From Mycolicibacterium septicum DSM 44393 (GTDB lineage: Bacteria; Actinomycetota; Actinomycetes; Mycobacteriales; Mycobacteriaceae): a stretch of 64,000 nucleotides of DNA. The stretch is taken from contig NZ_HG322952.1 in assembly GCF_000455325.1 (NCBI RefSeq), forward strand, positions 800,382 through 864,381, read 5' to 3'. Below the pieces are notes generated by a model, which saw only the letters and a program-made list of their open reading frames with translations, did not search any database and was not told the origin of the DNA. The translations under genes and the position numbers were made by a program. This document shows, piece after piece, positions 32,930 to 41,693 of this stretch (position 1 is its first letter; every line of letters begins with the position of its first letter).

Positions 32930-33598
32930 ATGCGTACCCACTACAACGAGCAATTGCGTTCACTGACGGACCAACTCGGCGAGATGTGCGAGTTGGCGGG
33001 TACCGCAATGGAGCTGGCCACCCAGGCCCTCTTGCAGGCCGATCTCGCGCTCGCCGAGCAGGTCATCAGTGACCACGAGAAGATGACCACGCTGAGCACC
33101 CAGGCTGAGGAGTCTGCGTTCGTGTTGCTCGCGCTGCAGGCACCCGTCGCCGGCGATCTGCGCTCGGTGGTGGGTTCCATCCAGATCGTCGCCGATGTGG
33201 ACCGGATGGGCGCCCTGGCGCTGCATGTCGCCAAGATCGCGCGCCGGCGCCATCCCCAGCACGTGCTGCCGGAGGAAGTGAACGGATACTTCGCCGAAAT
33301 GGGCCGGGTTGCCGTCGAATTGGGGCATGCCGCGCGCGAGGTGCTGCTCACCCAGGATCCGGAAAAGGCCGCCCGGATCCAGGAGGAAGACGATGCGATG
33401 GACGATCTGCATCGCCACCTGTTCTCGGTGCTGATGGACCGGGAGTGGAAGCACGGAGTGACCGCGGCCGTCGACGTGACGTTGCTGAGCCGCTTCTACG
33501 AGCGCTTCGCCGACCATGCTGTCGAGGTGGCGCGGCGGGTCATCTTCCAGGTCACGGGCTCCTACCCGGACGGGGATTCGGTTTCCTCGAACCAGTGA
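32930..33598 (+). CDS. phoU: Phosphate transport regulatory protein PhoU (PhoY2-like)
   Basis: This encodes a 222-residue all-helical protein built of two PhoU repeats: residues 1-110 (MRTHYNEQLRSLTDQLGEM ... QIVADVDRMGALALHVAKIA) and 115-215 (EEDDAMDDLHRHLFSVLMD ... RFYERFADHAVEVARRV). The metal-binding E/DXXXD motifs are present. PhoU links the Pst transporter to the SenX3-RegX3 sensor and mutes signalling in high phosphate. It is close to pstB at 35198-35974, and by position it matches phoY2 (Rv0821c). Confidence 0.94.
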   Translation: MRTHYNEQLRSLTDQLGEMCELAGTAMELATQALLQADLALAEQVISDHEKMTTLSTQAEESAFVLLALQAPVAGDLRSVVGSIQIVADVDRMGALALHVAKIARRRHPQHVLPEEVNGYFAEMGRVAVELGHAAREVLLTQDPEKAARIQEEDDAMDDLHRHLFSVLMDREWKHGVTAAVDVTLLSRFYERFADHAVEVARRVIFQVTGSYPDGDSVSSNQ

Positions 33599-33599
33599 C

Positions 33600-34127
33600 T
33601 CAGGGCCGGTCGGTGGGCGGCACCAGGCGGACCCCGTCCTTGTGCGCCCCAGCCAGGTCCCCCAGCACTTTGACCAGCACTTGTAGGTCCGTGCCGCTGT
33701 AGCGCAGCAGAAAATCGCGGGTTCCGCGGTCCATCTCCTCGTGCAGCTTCCGGTGCAGGTCGGCGACGAGTTCTCCGTCGGCGGTCAGGCCGAGTTCGAT
33801 CTCCTTGCGGTTGCCGGGCACGGGTGTGCGGGCCACCAGGCCGGCCTCGACCAGCCGCTGCACATGCTTGGAGACGGTCCCCTTGAGCCGGCCGGAGCGC
33901 GCCGCCAGCCCGACCACGCTGACCGGGCCCTCGGCGATCTCCGCCAGCAGGTGCATCGACGACGTCGGCAGCGTTCGCACCAGCGGCTGCAACCGTTGGG
34001 GGCATCCGGCTGCCATGAAATCGCGCTCGGCGTCGCCCTCCCCGTCGTTCCCGAGCCGGTCACCCACCGTGGCCATCAGCCCGGTGATCGCGTCGATCAG
34101 CTCAAGTTTGGTTTTCACGGAAACCAT
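33600..34127 (-). CDS. MarR family transcriptional regulator
   Basis: This encodes 175 residues with a winged helix at about 55-125 (LLAEIAEGPVSVVGLAARSG, then KGTVSKHVQRLVEAGLVAR and a wing ending GNRKEIELGLTADG). The ATG at 34127 is used; a GTG at 34118 is possible, and the much longer frame upstream is an artefact running through the next gene. It diverges from an MDR oxidoreductase gene and a GTTTC-centred palindrome lies between them, so it probably regulates itself and that gene. Confidence 0.87.
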   Translation of the reverse strand: MVSVKTKLELIDAITGLMATVGDRLGNDGEGDAERDFMAAGCPQRLQPLVRTLPTSSMHLLAEIAEGPVSVVGLAARSGRLKGTVSKHVQRLVEAGLVARTPVPGNRKEIELGLTADGELVADLHRKLHEEMDRGTRDFLLRYSGTDLQVLVKVLGDLAGAHKDGVRLVPPTDRP

Positions 34128-34157
34128 CTTGCCACTCGTGGCGGTGCCGAGTAGATT

Positions 34158-34171
34158 GTTTCCATAGAAAC
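34158..34171. promoter_or_regulatory. GTTTC/GAAAC palindrome between marR and the MDR gene
   Basis: GTTTCCATAGAAAC has perfect 5-bp arms and a CATA centre. GGTTTC and GAAACC half-sites also occur on both sides (34117-34131 and about 34181-34188). The cluster fits a MarR operator in this divergent promoter. Confidence 0.55.
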
Positions 34172-34205
34172 CATATCTTTGGAAACCAACTACGAGGGAG
34201 TCGCC

Positions 34206-35180
34206 ATGAAGGCCGCACTGGTCACCGAATGGGGCCGAGACCCCGTCTACACCGACGTGTCCGACCCCGAGCCGGGTGACGGCGCCGAGGTGGCCGCCGT
34301 CGAAGCATCTGCCCTTACCAACCTCACCAGGGCCCTGGTGTCGGGAAAGCATTACGCCAGCAAGGAGATTCAGCTGCCGGCCATCCCCGGCGTGGATGGT
34401 GTCGCGCGGCTCGCCGACGGCCGTCGCATCTACACCGGGGCGCTGGGATATTCCGGGATGATGGCCGAGCGCGCACTGGTGGACCCCAACGGCGGGGTCG
34501 ACGTTCCCGAGCATGTGGACTCGGTGACTGCCGCCGCCCTGCCCAACCCCGGCATCTCGGCCTGGACCGCACTGTCGCACGCCGCAGCGGTGAAACCCGG
34601 CGATCATGTGCTGGTACTGGGCGCCACCGGCGTAACCGGTTCGATGGCAGTGCAATTGGCCACCGCAATGTTCGGCGCCGAGACGGTGGTGGCCGCCGGC
34701 CGCAACTCCGAACGGCTGGCGTGGCTACGGTCGGCCGGCGCGCACGCCACCATCGCCCTCGGCGAGCAGGACCTGGGCGCCCAGGTCGCCGAAATGCATG
34801 CCCGGCGCCCGTTCGACGCGGTACTCGATTACCTGTGGGGCGAGCCCGCCGCCCAGGTGCTCACCGCGCTAGCGGCCAGCCATCCCGCCGCGCACTACCA
34901 CCCGACCCGGTTCGTGCAGATCGGGTCGATGACGGGGCCGACGCTGCCGCTGGATGCCGGGGTGCTGCGCGGTACCGGGATCACCCTGTGCGGCGTCGGG
35001 ATCGGCAGCGTCCCGCCCGAGGTACTGATCCGGGCCCGCACCGAGGCGCTGCCCCGACTGTTTGCGATGATCGCCGACGGACAGCTCGAATTACGCACCC
35101 AGGCAAGGCCTTTGGCCGACGTCGCCGAGGCCTGGGCCGGTGCCGAACCCTCGGGGACGCGCGTCGTGCTGACCCCTTGA
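34206..35180 (+). CDS. MDR-family (quinone-oxidoreductase-like) NADPH dehydrogenase
   Basis: This encodes 324 residues of the medium-chain dehydrogenase family without structural zinc. The substrate half begins MKAALVTEWGRDPVYTDVSD and the Rossmann half has VLVLGATGVTGSMAVQLATA with the next strand VVAAGRNSERLAWL, a pattern for NADP(H). The ATG at 34206 follows GAGGGAG. The family reduces quinones or enones. It diverges from the MarR gene, which suggests induction by electrophiles or phenolics. Confidence 0.87.
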   Translation: MKAALVTEWGRDPVYTDVSDPEPGDGAEVAAVEASALTNLTRALVSGKHYASKEIQLPAIPGVDGVARLADGRRIYTGALGYSGMMAERALVDPNGGVDVPEHVDSVTAAALPNPGISAWTALSHAAAVKPGDHVLVLGATGVTGSMAVQLATAMFGAETVVAAGRNSERLAWLRSAGAHATIALGEQDLGAQVAEMHARRPFDAVLDYLWGEPAAQVLTALAASHPAAHYHPTRFVQIGSMTGPTLPLDAGVLRGTGITLCGVGIGSVPPEVLIRARTEALPRLFAMIADGQLELRTQARPLADVAEAWAGAEPSGTRVVLTP

Positions 35181-35197
35181 CGCCGCGGCGCGGGCAG

Positions 35198-35974
35198 TCA
35201 GCCGAAGCGGCCGGAGATGTAGTCCTCGGTCGCTTTCTGGGTGGGGTTGGAGAAGATCTTCTCGGTGTCGTCGATCTCGATCAGCTTGCCGGGCTTACCG
35301 GTGGCCTCCAGATTGAAGAACGCGGTCTGATCACTCACCCGGGCGGCCTGCTGCATGTTGTGCGTGACGATGACGATGGTGAAATCCTGCTTGAGCGTGG
35401 AGATCAGATCTTCGATGGCCAGCGTCGAGATCGGGTCGAGTGCCGAGCAGGGCTCATCCATCAGCAGCACATCGGGCTGCACCGCGATCGCGCGGGCGAT
35501 GCACAACCGCTGCTGCTGACCGCCCGACAGACCACCGCCGGGCTTGTCCAGACGGTCCTTGACCTCGGTCCACAGGTTCGCACCGCGCAGTGAGCGCTCG
35601 GCGACCTCGTCGAGGGTCTTCTTGTTGCGTACGCCCTGCAGCTTCAGCCCGGCCACCACGTTGTCGCGAATCGACATGGTGGGGAACGGGTTCGGACGCT
35701 GGAACACCATGCCGATGGTCTTGCGCACGCCCACCGGGTCCACCCCGGCTCCGTAGATGTCCTCACCGTCGAGCAGCACCGAGCCCTCGACGCGGGCCCC
35801 GGGGATCACTTCGTGCATGCGGTTCAGCGTGCGCAGCACGGTCGACTTGCCGCAGCCCGACGGGCCGATGAAGGCCATCACGCTGCGCGGCTGCACCGAC
35901 AGCGAAACCTCGGAAACGGCGTGGAACGCGCCGTAGTAGATGTTGACGTCCTTGAGATCCAGCCGCTTGGCCAT
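35198..35974 (-). CDS. pstB: Phosphate ABC transporter ATP-binding protein PstB (copy 1, chromosomal)
   Basis: This encodes 258 residues of a canonical ABC ATPase: Walker A GPSGCGKST (37-45), signature LSGGQQQR, Walker B VLLMDEPCSALDP and switch His in VTHNM. It energises phosphate uptake with PstA/PstC. It matches the second copy at 54805-55581 except for 14 residues (for example L5I, S21A, E22D, M33T). The pstA that should precede it is cut off at 36274. By neighbours (phoU, LCP, dus, desA1) this copy is at the ancestral phoT position of mycobacteria. Confidence 0.95.
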   Translation of the reverse strand: MAKRLDLKDVNIYYGAFHAVSEVSLSVQPRSVMAFIGPSGCGKSTVLRTLNRMHEVIPGARVEGSVLLDGEDIYGAGVDPVGVRKTIGMVFQRPNPFPTMSIRDNVVAGLKLQGVRNKKTLDEVAERSLRGANLWTEVKDRLDKPGGGLSGGQQQRLCIARAIAVQPDVLLMDEPCSALDPISTLAIEDLISTLKQDFTIVIVTHNMQQAARVSDQTAFFNLEATGKPGKLIEIDDTEKIFSNPTQKATEDYISGRFG

Positions 35975-35983
35975 GGATAGCTC

Positions 35984-36274
35984 CTACACCTTCTTGGGGG
36001 AAAAGAGTCTGGCGACCGCACGCGCGCCGACATTGAGCAGGGCGACCAGCAGGATCAGCGTCAGCGCCGCACCCCAGAGGCGGTCGGTGGGCACCGGGTT
36101 GGCGCCCGCCCCCGCCGAGATCTGGTCGTACATCATGCCCGGCAGCGATCCCATGAACCCGCCGAACATGTCGAAGTTCATCGCCTGGGCGTAGCCGACC
36201 AGGATCAGCAGCGGCGCGGTTTCACCCATCACGCGGGCCAGCGCCAGCATGACCCCGGTGACGATGCCCGACAT
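35984..36274 (-). pseudogene. pstA: Truncated pstA (C-terminal part only)
   Basis: About 95 codons encode the last third of a PstA permease: SGIVTGVMLALARVMGETAP, LILVGYAQAMNFD, RLWGAALTLILLVALLN. It is homologous to the C-terminus of the intact PstA at 55600-56499 (GIISGILLSIARVIGETAP) but clearly diverged, so it is not a recent duplicate. Homology stops at about 36268-36274; sequence beyond is unrelated. The fragment is joined to pstB with 9 bp between them. It lacks most membrane segments and cannot form a permease half. It marks the left edge of the inserted region. Confidence 0.85.
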
Positions 36275-36494
36275 TCTATCGCTTGTTAGAACTGTTGCAC
36301 CGATGGTCGATTGTCGGCATATATGTCCAGGTGGATTGAATGTCGATTCACGTTGCCTTAGCCACAGGACGGAACACGCCGTTGAGCCATGGCTAGGGAG
36401 CCTGAGAATCGCGAAGCGGCCCCTGACTGTTCGCTTAGTCGTCTCCACTCACGCGAATGCAGTTAGCTAGCCCTACTAGTAGTACATTCGCCGG
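36275..36494. other. Left island junction, no gene
   Basis: Non-coding, more AT-rich sequence lies between the broken pstA and the first island gene. No insertion-sequence end or tRNA is visible. The palindromic CTACTAGTAGTAC element lies at its right end, flanked by GCGAATG/CATTCGC 7-bp inverted repeats (about 36452-36491). Confidence 0.6.
36473..36485. repeat. CTACTAGTAGTAC element, left copy
   Basis: This 13-bp element, with a palindromic core CTACTAGTAG, starts 22 bp upstream of the ATG of 36495-37157. The same 13 bases occur in the opposite orientation at 52866-52878, upstream of the minus-strand gene at 52569-52811. Both may be operators of one regulator, or ends of an inserted module of about 16 kb. 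Confidence 0.5.
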
Positions 36495-37157
36495 ATGGTT
36501 CTCGAGAGGATGATCGACCGGAAAGAAGCCGCCACCGCCCTGGCGGTGGAGGTACTCGACGAGTTGCGCGTATCCGTTCTGGAGTGCCTGCTTGCCTTGG
36601 ATGCCATCTCCCAAGAAACCATCATCGATTTCGAGCCGCTCACCGAAAGCCTTGCCGCATCAGGGAGAGTCGCTCGGCAGGCATTCATTGCAGCGAGCTT
36701 GTTGAACCAAGACGCGGAGTTTGCTCCGCTGTGCCGCGAAAGCGATTGCATGACACCGGGTTCGATCATCAATCGACACTGGGCCGCAGTCGCGGAAGGT
36801 GCACCGGCTACCCCTCCTGATCGATCCGATGTCGACGACTTCGAAACCGAGATAGGCGGCGTGTTCGCCAGAAGCGATGGACCACTAGGCGCGGCTCAGC
36901 ACCCCCATTTGCTTAGCATTGCGGAAGTAGAGATTTCGAGTTCTGATACCGAACAAGCAGTTGCACCCGGCCAATACCACCCGGCGGCATCCATCGAGGA
37001 CGACCGCGATGCGTATCGCAGGCAAGTCGAAACAGCATTGATGGATCGCAGACAGCGACATATGGCGGTACGTCGGGAAACGATTCGAACTGCGGGTAAC
37101 CATGTGGTTCAGCAGTGGATGGAACGTCGGGCTTCCTCGATGGCGGAGAACGCGTAG
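36495..37157 (+). CDS. Hypothetical protein of the island edge
   Basis: This encodes 220 residues with no family I recognise. The first 75 residues are helical and Leu/Ala-rich (KEAATALAVEVLDELRVSVL, ASGRVARQAFIAASLLNQ), then a low-complexity acidic middle (DRSDVDDFETEIGG), and a basic C-terminus (AVRRETIRTAGNHVVQQW). It is the first gene after the pstA break, and the 13-bp CTACTAGTAGTAC element in front of it is shared in inverted form with the RHH gene at 52.8 kb. No transposase or recombinase signature is visible. It could belong to the transfer or maintenance module of the island. Confidence 0.5.
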   Translation: MVLERMIDRKEAATALAVEVLDELRVSVLECLLALDAISQETIIDFEPLTESLAASGRVARQAFIAASLLNQDAEFAPLCRESDCMTPGSIINRHWAAVAEGAPATPPDRSDVDDFETEIGGVFARSDGPLGAAQHPHLLSIAEVEISSSDTEQAVAPGQYHPAASIEDDRDAYRRQVETALMDRRQRHMAVRRETIRTAGNHVVQQWMERRASSMAENA

Positions 37158-37390
37158 CTTGCCGAGAACGCACGCGCTCATGCGCAGCGAAAGTGGTTGC
37201 GATGAAGAATGTTTCAACTACAGGACCACGTGGTCAAGCACATTGGACAGCACCTGATCGGGGCCGTCAAACGCCCTCACGCACCAAACGAGCGCCGCCG
37301 AACGGCTTGTTGCCCAACGCACTACCTCCCGTAGCCACTCCACCGATGACAGTGCCAGCGCGGGGCCTTGACGCCGAGTGTCACGCGGCC

Positions 37391-37795
37391 TCACGGCTTG
37401 GTGAAGCACGCGCAATCGGCACCACAGCAGAGACAGTCGGCCATCGGCAGCGCCATATCGCACCACATTATGGCCGGCTTGGCGCTGGTGACAGCGAAAT
37501 ACACTTTGCCTGTGGCAGTTGCACCCTCAGCGAGGGTCGCCCCGGAGATACCGGACGTGCTGGCCAGCTGCCACGGTACTGGGTAGCCAAGGTGATCGGC
37601 ACCCATCGCCTCGATGCCAGGGATCACCGGGGCCACAGCGCCTTTGACCGCCCGCACCGATACTGTGGCCTCCCACAAGGGTCGCACCCTACCTAGTTGG
37701 AGGTCGCAACTGCGCAGTTGGTTGCGGCGATAGACCGGCGTTTCGGCGTACACCCGGAACCGTCGGCGGCGCGAAGGGCTGACGGGCGGGGCCAT
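37391..37795 (-). CDS. Hypothetical protein with Cys-rich C-terminus
   Basis: This encodes 134 residues. The N-terminus is basic (SRRRRFRVYAETPVYRRNQ), the middle is small and uncharged, and the end is Cys-rich (MWCDMALPMADCLCCGADCA), a likely soft-metal site. The ATG overlaps the stop of the upstream gene (TAATG), so the pair is translationally coupled. Together with the Met-rich tail of the upstream product this suggests copper or mercury binding at the envelope, but the family is unknown to me and a small risk of a false ORF remains. Confidence 0.5.
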   Translation of the reverse strand: MAPPVSPSRRRRFRVYAETPVYRRNQLRSCDLQLGRVRPLWEATVSVRAVKGAVAPVIPGIEAMGADHLGYPVPWQLASTSGISGATLAEGATATGKVYFAVTSAKPAIMWCDMALPMADCLCCGADCACFTKP

Positions 37796-38322
37796 TAGCG
37801 GCCCATCATGGGTCCCATCATGGTTGGCATGCCATTGACAACGAAGCCGGTAACTTCTCGCGCGTGGGCGCGGATGGCGTCGATAAGAGCGGGATCAGTG
37901 GCAGTTTCGATAACGGCAACACCGTTGGAGGTCAGCGTGATTTGGCGTTGGTAGTCAGATGCTCTCCGGAACAGCGTGGGCAGGCTGTCGCTCATGCAGG
38001 TCACTTCAGCACCTTGGCCGAGGTGGTCATACATTGAGGACACGTGGGCATGCAGTTGCGCGACGAGATCAGGGGCGCCGGATTCAGTGACGGTACGGAT
38101 CCCGCCTGGTATGTCTTCGACGGTGCGCCGCAGTTCATTGTGTCGGGCGAACATAGCCATGTAGCGGCTCATATCGGTGCCCGAGATTCCACCCATCATC
38201 CCGGGCCCCTCGGCTCGGCCTGCCGGCATCCGAATGGTGGTGCGCAGCAGGTAGGCCAGTGCGGCCACGGTGCCGGCCGCCCCGAGGACGGCAAGAGCGG
38301 TGCGTCTGGGCATTTCGGTCAT
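37795..38322 (-). CDS. Exported hypothetical protein with Met-rich C-terminus
   Basis: This encodes about 175 residues with an N-terminal membrane/signal segment (TALAVLGAAGTVAALAYLL), probably preceded by an RR pair (MPRR). The mature part has a His/Met-containing region (DMSRYMAMFARHNELRR, then LHAHVSSMYDHLGQGAEV) and ends in GMPTMMGPMMGR. Met clusters and His pairs are typical of copper-handling envelope proteins. It lies in the metal-resistance island and is coupled to the Cys-tailed protein. The start at 38322 has an AAGAAG site; a GTG at 38358 is possible. Confidence 0.6.
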   Translation of the reverse strand: MTEMPRRTALAVLGAAGTVAALAYLLRTTIRMPAGRAEGPGMMGGISGTDMSRYMAMFARHNELRRTVEDIPGGIRTVTESGAPDLVAQLHAHVSSMYDHLGQGAEVTCMSDSLPTLFRRASDYQRQITLTSNGVAVIETATDPALIDAIRAHAREVTGFVVNGMPTMMGPMMGR

Positions 38323-38376
38323 GTGCGGCTTCTTTCGTGATGGTGCCGGCGTGGACACACCACCGCCCGCGGCGAG

Positions 38377-38942
38377 TCAGGTCGTGGCGGCCTTACGGGT
38401 GACGACCCGTTCGACGAGCCCGAGGGTGAACCGCTCGACGCGGTCAATGTCGAGGCCGTCAGCGGTAAGGAGGTGGTCCAGTGGGCGGCGCTGCTGCGGA
38501 TGTGATCGACCAGGACGAGCCGCCCACCTGGGCGCAGTACCCGGGTCATCTCGGTTAGCGCTTGGGTGTGGTTGGGGATGGCGCACAGCCCGAGGGGGCA
38601 TACGACGGCGTCGAAGCTGGCATCGTCGAACGGCAATCGGTGGGCGTCGGCCCGTTGCAGAACGGCGGGGTGTCCGAGATCGGCGGCGCGGTCACGGGCC
38701 AGGTCGAGTATCTGCTCGCTCCAGTCGATGCCGGTCGGCCGGACAGTTTCGGGGCAGAAGGGCAGGTTGAGGCCAGTGCCGATCGCGACTTCCAGAACGT
38801 CGCCGGTGGCTTGGCTGCAGACCCACTGGCGGGAGTCGCCGAACAGGTGGCGGTCGAAGAACCCGATCTCACGGTCATAGTTGCGGGATTTCTTGTCCCA
38901 GTACCGGTTCCAGCGTGCGCTTCGATCATCTGATGTAGCCAT
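38377..38942 (-). pseudogene. Class I SAM-dependent methyltransferase, frameshifted near the C-terminus
   Basis: The first frame (start 38942) encodes a methyltransferase core of about 150 residues: GDVLEVAIGTGLNLPF (motif I), PTGIDWSEQILDLARD, RADAHRLPFDDASFDAVVCP and MTRVLRPGGRLVLVDHIRSS. After that the sequence turns into Ser/Thr/Pro-rich nonsense to 38319, while the neighbouring frame continues the expected ending (HLLTADGLDIDRVERFTLGL, VERVVTRK) and stops at 38377. The segment that normally links the two parts (about 20 residues) is missing, so a small deletion with a frameshift is likely. The substrate is unknown. Confidence 0.7.
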
Positions 38943-39309
38943 GGTTCACCTCGCGTCGCCGGTCAGGCGTTGCGGAGCGTCCAATATGGGCTGCCGTCTG
39001 CCGACAGTCTCACAGTAGTCGCGTGGGCCTGGCCGTGGGCGTCGTTCCCCTACCACCCGAACTTCGGCTCTAATCGAGACCACCTGCACCAGCAACGAGC
39101 AGGTCGGGGTCATCGCGTGATGACCGTGGCGCGACACTGGACATCAGAATGAATCAGGCTGTCCGAGTACAGATGTGGCTGGCCACCAGCGTTGCGGGTT
39201 GCCCACAAGGATGGCACCGGCCTGGCACTGCACCTCCACCCCACCGAGCCACCGAGGAGACACAGACGTCGGGTCCCAACCCCACCTCGAAGCATCGCCG
39301 CTAGTCGGT

Positions 39310-39315
39310 TATAAT
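39310..39315 (+). promoter_or_regulatory. -10 element of the cadmium operon, probable leaderless start
   Basis: A perfect TATAAT lies 6 bp before the ATG of the CmtR-like gene, so the transcript would begin at or very near the start codon. In M. tuberculosis CmtR binds at such a promoter; here GGTTATAATCGTCATATGG would cover both -10 and start. No ribosome site is seen. Confidence 0.6.
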
Positions 39316-39321
39316 CGTCAT

Positions 39322-39732
39322 ATGGCGATGAATGAGTCGGATGCCTGCCTCGTCGGCAGTACCTCAGGGACCTCCTCCAATCTGGATGCCGCGGTGGCGC
39401 TGTTTCACAGCCTCTCCGATGGCGCCCGGCTGGCGACCGTGCGCCGGCTGGCCGACGGGGAAGCCCGGGTGGTCGACCTGGTCGGTGAGCTGGGGTTGGC
39501 GCAATCCACCGTCTCGGCCCATGTGGCGTGCCTGCGGGACTGCGGACTGGTCACCGGGCGCCCCGAAGGACGACAGGTGTTCTACTCGCTGACGCGCCCC
39601 GAACTGCTCGACCTGCTCGCCTCAGCGGAGACGCTGCTGGCCGCCACGGGCAGCGCGGTGGCGCTGTGCCCCAACTACGGAACCCGCTCCCGCACGGGCG
39701 CGGCGACCTCCACGAAGCAGGCCCGGCGATGA
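39322..39732 (+). CDS. cmtR: ArsR/SmtB family Cd/Pb sensor, CmtR-like
   Basis: This encodes 136 residues of an ArsR-type repressor with a winged helix (VVDLVGELGLAQSTVSAHVA). Cys70 and Cys74 are in ACLRDCGLV, the same CxxxC pair as CmtR C57/C61, and Cys116 near the C-terminus is 42 residues further on, close to CmtR's C102 spacing (41). This predicts Cd(II)/Pb(II) sensing. Its stop overlaps the start of the P-type ATPase (ATGA), as with cmtR and ctpG in M. tuberculosis. The symbol rests on the Cys pattern and context. The ATG at 39328 is an alternative start. Confidence 0.82.
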   Translation: MAMNESDACLVGSTSGTSSNLDAAVALFHSLSDGARLATVRRLADGEARVVDLVGELGLAQSTVSAHVACLRDCGLVTGRPEGRQVFYSLTRPELLDLLASAETLLAATGSAVALCPNYGTRSRTGAATSTKQARR

Positions 39733-41693
39733 GCGACGCATGCGGCTGCGGCAACGACGAACCCCGCTCCGACGAGCAGGAGCGTGAACCCGAGCGGCTC
39801 TGGCAGATCAAAGAACTGCAGTTCGCCGCTATTTCGGGGGTGTTCCTGCTGGCAGCGCTGATCGCTGGATTCCTCGGCGCCACCGAGCCGATCGTCCTCA
39901 CGCTGCAAGCGGTGGCGCTGCTGGCCGGTGCCTATACCTTCGTGCCGTCCACCCTGACGCGGCTGGCCAAGGGCAAGATCGGGGTCGGCACCCTGATGAC
40001 CATCGCCGCGGTGGGCGCAGTGATCCTCGGCGAGGTGGGCGAGGCCGCCATGCTGGCCTTCCTGTTCTCCATCAGCGAGGGACTGGAGGAGTACTCGCTG
40101 GCGCGCACTCGCCGCGGACTGCGCGCGCTGTTGTCGCTGGTGCCCGATGAGGCCACCGTGCTGCGTGACGGCACCGAAATTGTCGTCGCACCAACCGAAT
40201 TGCGGATCGGCGACCGGATGCTGGTCAAGCCGGGTGAACGTGTCGCTACCGACGGCATCATCGGGCAAGGCCGCACCGCGCTCGACGTCTCGGCCATCAC
40301 CGGCGAGTCGGTTCCCGTCGAAGCAGGGCCAGGCGATGAGGTGTTCGCCGGGTCGATCAACGGCACCGGCGTACTCGAGGTGGAGGTCACTACCACCGCC
40401 GAGGACAACTCGCTGGCCCGCATCGTGCGCATCGTGGAGGCCGAGCAGTCCCGCAAGGGCGCCTCCCAACGCTTGGCCGACCGCATCGCCAAACCGCTGG
40501 TGCCCGGGGTCATGATCGCCGCGGCACTGATCGCGGTGCTGGGCAGTGTGCTCGGTGACCCGGCTACCTGGATCGAACGTGCCCTGGTGGTGCTGGTCGC
40601 CGCCTCCCCGTGCGCCTTGGCAATCTCCGTGCCGGTCACCGTCGTGGCCGCGATCGGAGCCGCCAGCAAGCTGGGTGCATTGGTCAAGGGCGGCGCCGCG
40701 CTGGAAGCGCTGGGCAAGATCCGCGGCGTTGCACTGGACAAGACCGGCACACTCACCGCGAACCGGCCCACGGTTATCGAGGTGGCCACCACCAACGGTG
40801 CCACTGGCGAACAGGTGCTGGATCTGGCGGCAGCCCTGGAAGCGCGCAGCGAGCACCCGCTGGCCGCGGCGATCCTGGCCGCAGCCGACACCGTCATCCC
40901 CGCCACCGACGTCGAGGCCGTCACCGGTGCCGGCCTCACCGGGCATCGCAACGGGCACACCATCCGGCTCGGCCGGCCCGGCTGGCTCGACCCCGGCCCA
41001 CTCGCCGGCGATGTCGCACGCATGCAGCAGGCCGGCGCCACCGCCGTCCTCGTCGAAGACAACGGACAGCTGATCGGGGCAATTGCAGTACGCGACGAGT
41101 TGCGCCCCGAGGCCGCCGAGGTGGTGGCCCAACTGCGCGGCGACGGCTACCACGTGGCGATGCTCACCGGCGACAACCAGGCCACCGCCGCGGCGTTGGC
41201 CCGCGATGTCCGGATCGACGCCGTGCACGCCGAGTTGCGCCCCGAGGACAAGGCCCGACTGATCGAACAGCTCCGGGCCCAGCGCCCCACGGCGATGGTG
41301 GGCGATGGCGTCAATGACGCTCCTGCCCTGGCCACTGCCGACCTGGGTATCGCAATGGGCGCGATGGGCACCGACGTGGCGATCGAAACCGCGGATGTGG
41401 CGTTGATGGGCGAAGACCTGCGCCACCTGCCGCAGGCGTTCACTCATGCGCGTCGGGCGCGCCGGATCATGCTGCAAAACGTCGGCCTGTCCCTGGGCCT
41501 GATTGTCGCGTTGATGCCGCTGGCCTTGTTCGGGATGCTCGGCCTAGCCGCCGTCGTGCTGGTCCACGAACTCGCCGAAATCGTGGTCATCGCCAACGGA
41601 GTACGGGCCGGACGCACCAAACCCCTAGCCACCGCGACAGTAGACCGGTCGGCCCGCCAAACCCGCGCGGCCTCGGTCGACGCACCGTCGTGA
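39729..41693 (+). CDS. P1B-type heavy-metal-transporting ATPase
   Basis: This encodes 654 residues: a short Cys-containing start (MSDACGCGNDEP), membrane helices, the actuator loop (DVSAITGESVPVEAG), the metal-site helix VVLVAASPCALAISVP with an SPC motif, phosphorylation site ALDKTGTLTANRP, the HP motif (ARSEHPLAAAI), and the hinge VGDGVNDAPALA. The C-terminal HELAEIVVIANGVRAGR is typical of the P1B-4-like subgroup. SPC pumps usually export Co, Fe, Zn or Cd; the CmtR-like gene points to Cd/Pb. Coupled by ATGA to the sensor and by GTGA to the LspA-like ORF. Confidence 0.93.
   Translation: MSDACGCGNDEPRSDEQEREPERLWQIKELQFAAISGVFLLAALIAGFLGATEPIVLTLQAVALLAGAYTFVPSTLTRLAKGKIGVGTLMTIAAVGAVILGEVGEAAMLAFLFSISEGLEEYSLARTRRGLRALLSLVPDEATVLRDGTEIVVAPTELRIGDRMLVKPGERVATDGIIGQGRTALDVSAITGESVPVEAGPGDEVFAGSINGTGVLEVEVTTTAEDNSLARIVRIVEAEQSRKGASQRLADRIAKPLVPGVMIAAALIAVLGSVLGDPATWIERALVVLVAASPCALAISVPVTVVAAIGAASKLGALVKGGAALEALGKIRGVALDKTGTLTANRPTVIEVATTNGATGEQVLDLAAALEARSEHPLAAAILAAADTVIPATDVEAVTGAGLTGHRNGHTIRLGRPGWLDPGPLAGDVARMQQAGATAVLVEDNGQLIGAIAVRDELRPEAAEVVAQLRGDGYHVAMLTGDNQATAAALARDVRIDAVHAELRPEDKARLIEQLRAQRPTAMVGDGVNDAPALATADLGIAMGAMGTDVAIETADVALMGEDLRHLPQAFTHARRARRIMLQNVGLSLGLIVALMPLALFGMLGLAAVVLVHELAEIVVIANGVRAGRTKPLATATVDRSARQTRAASVDAPS

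Noticed and set aside
37115..37696. A 193-codon plus-strand frame
   Set aside because: It overlaps the end of the 36495 gene and the Cys-tailed gene on the other strand and has no recognisable pattern; a minus-strand frame at 37218-37466 could be a transposase scrap, but I could not support that.
39675..41477. A 600-codon minus-strand frame opposite the P-type ATPase
   Set aside because: The product is His/Gln/Gly-rich and has no domain; the plus strand has all P-type ATPase motifs.
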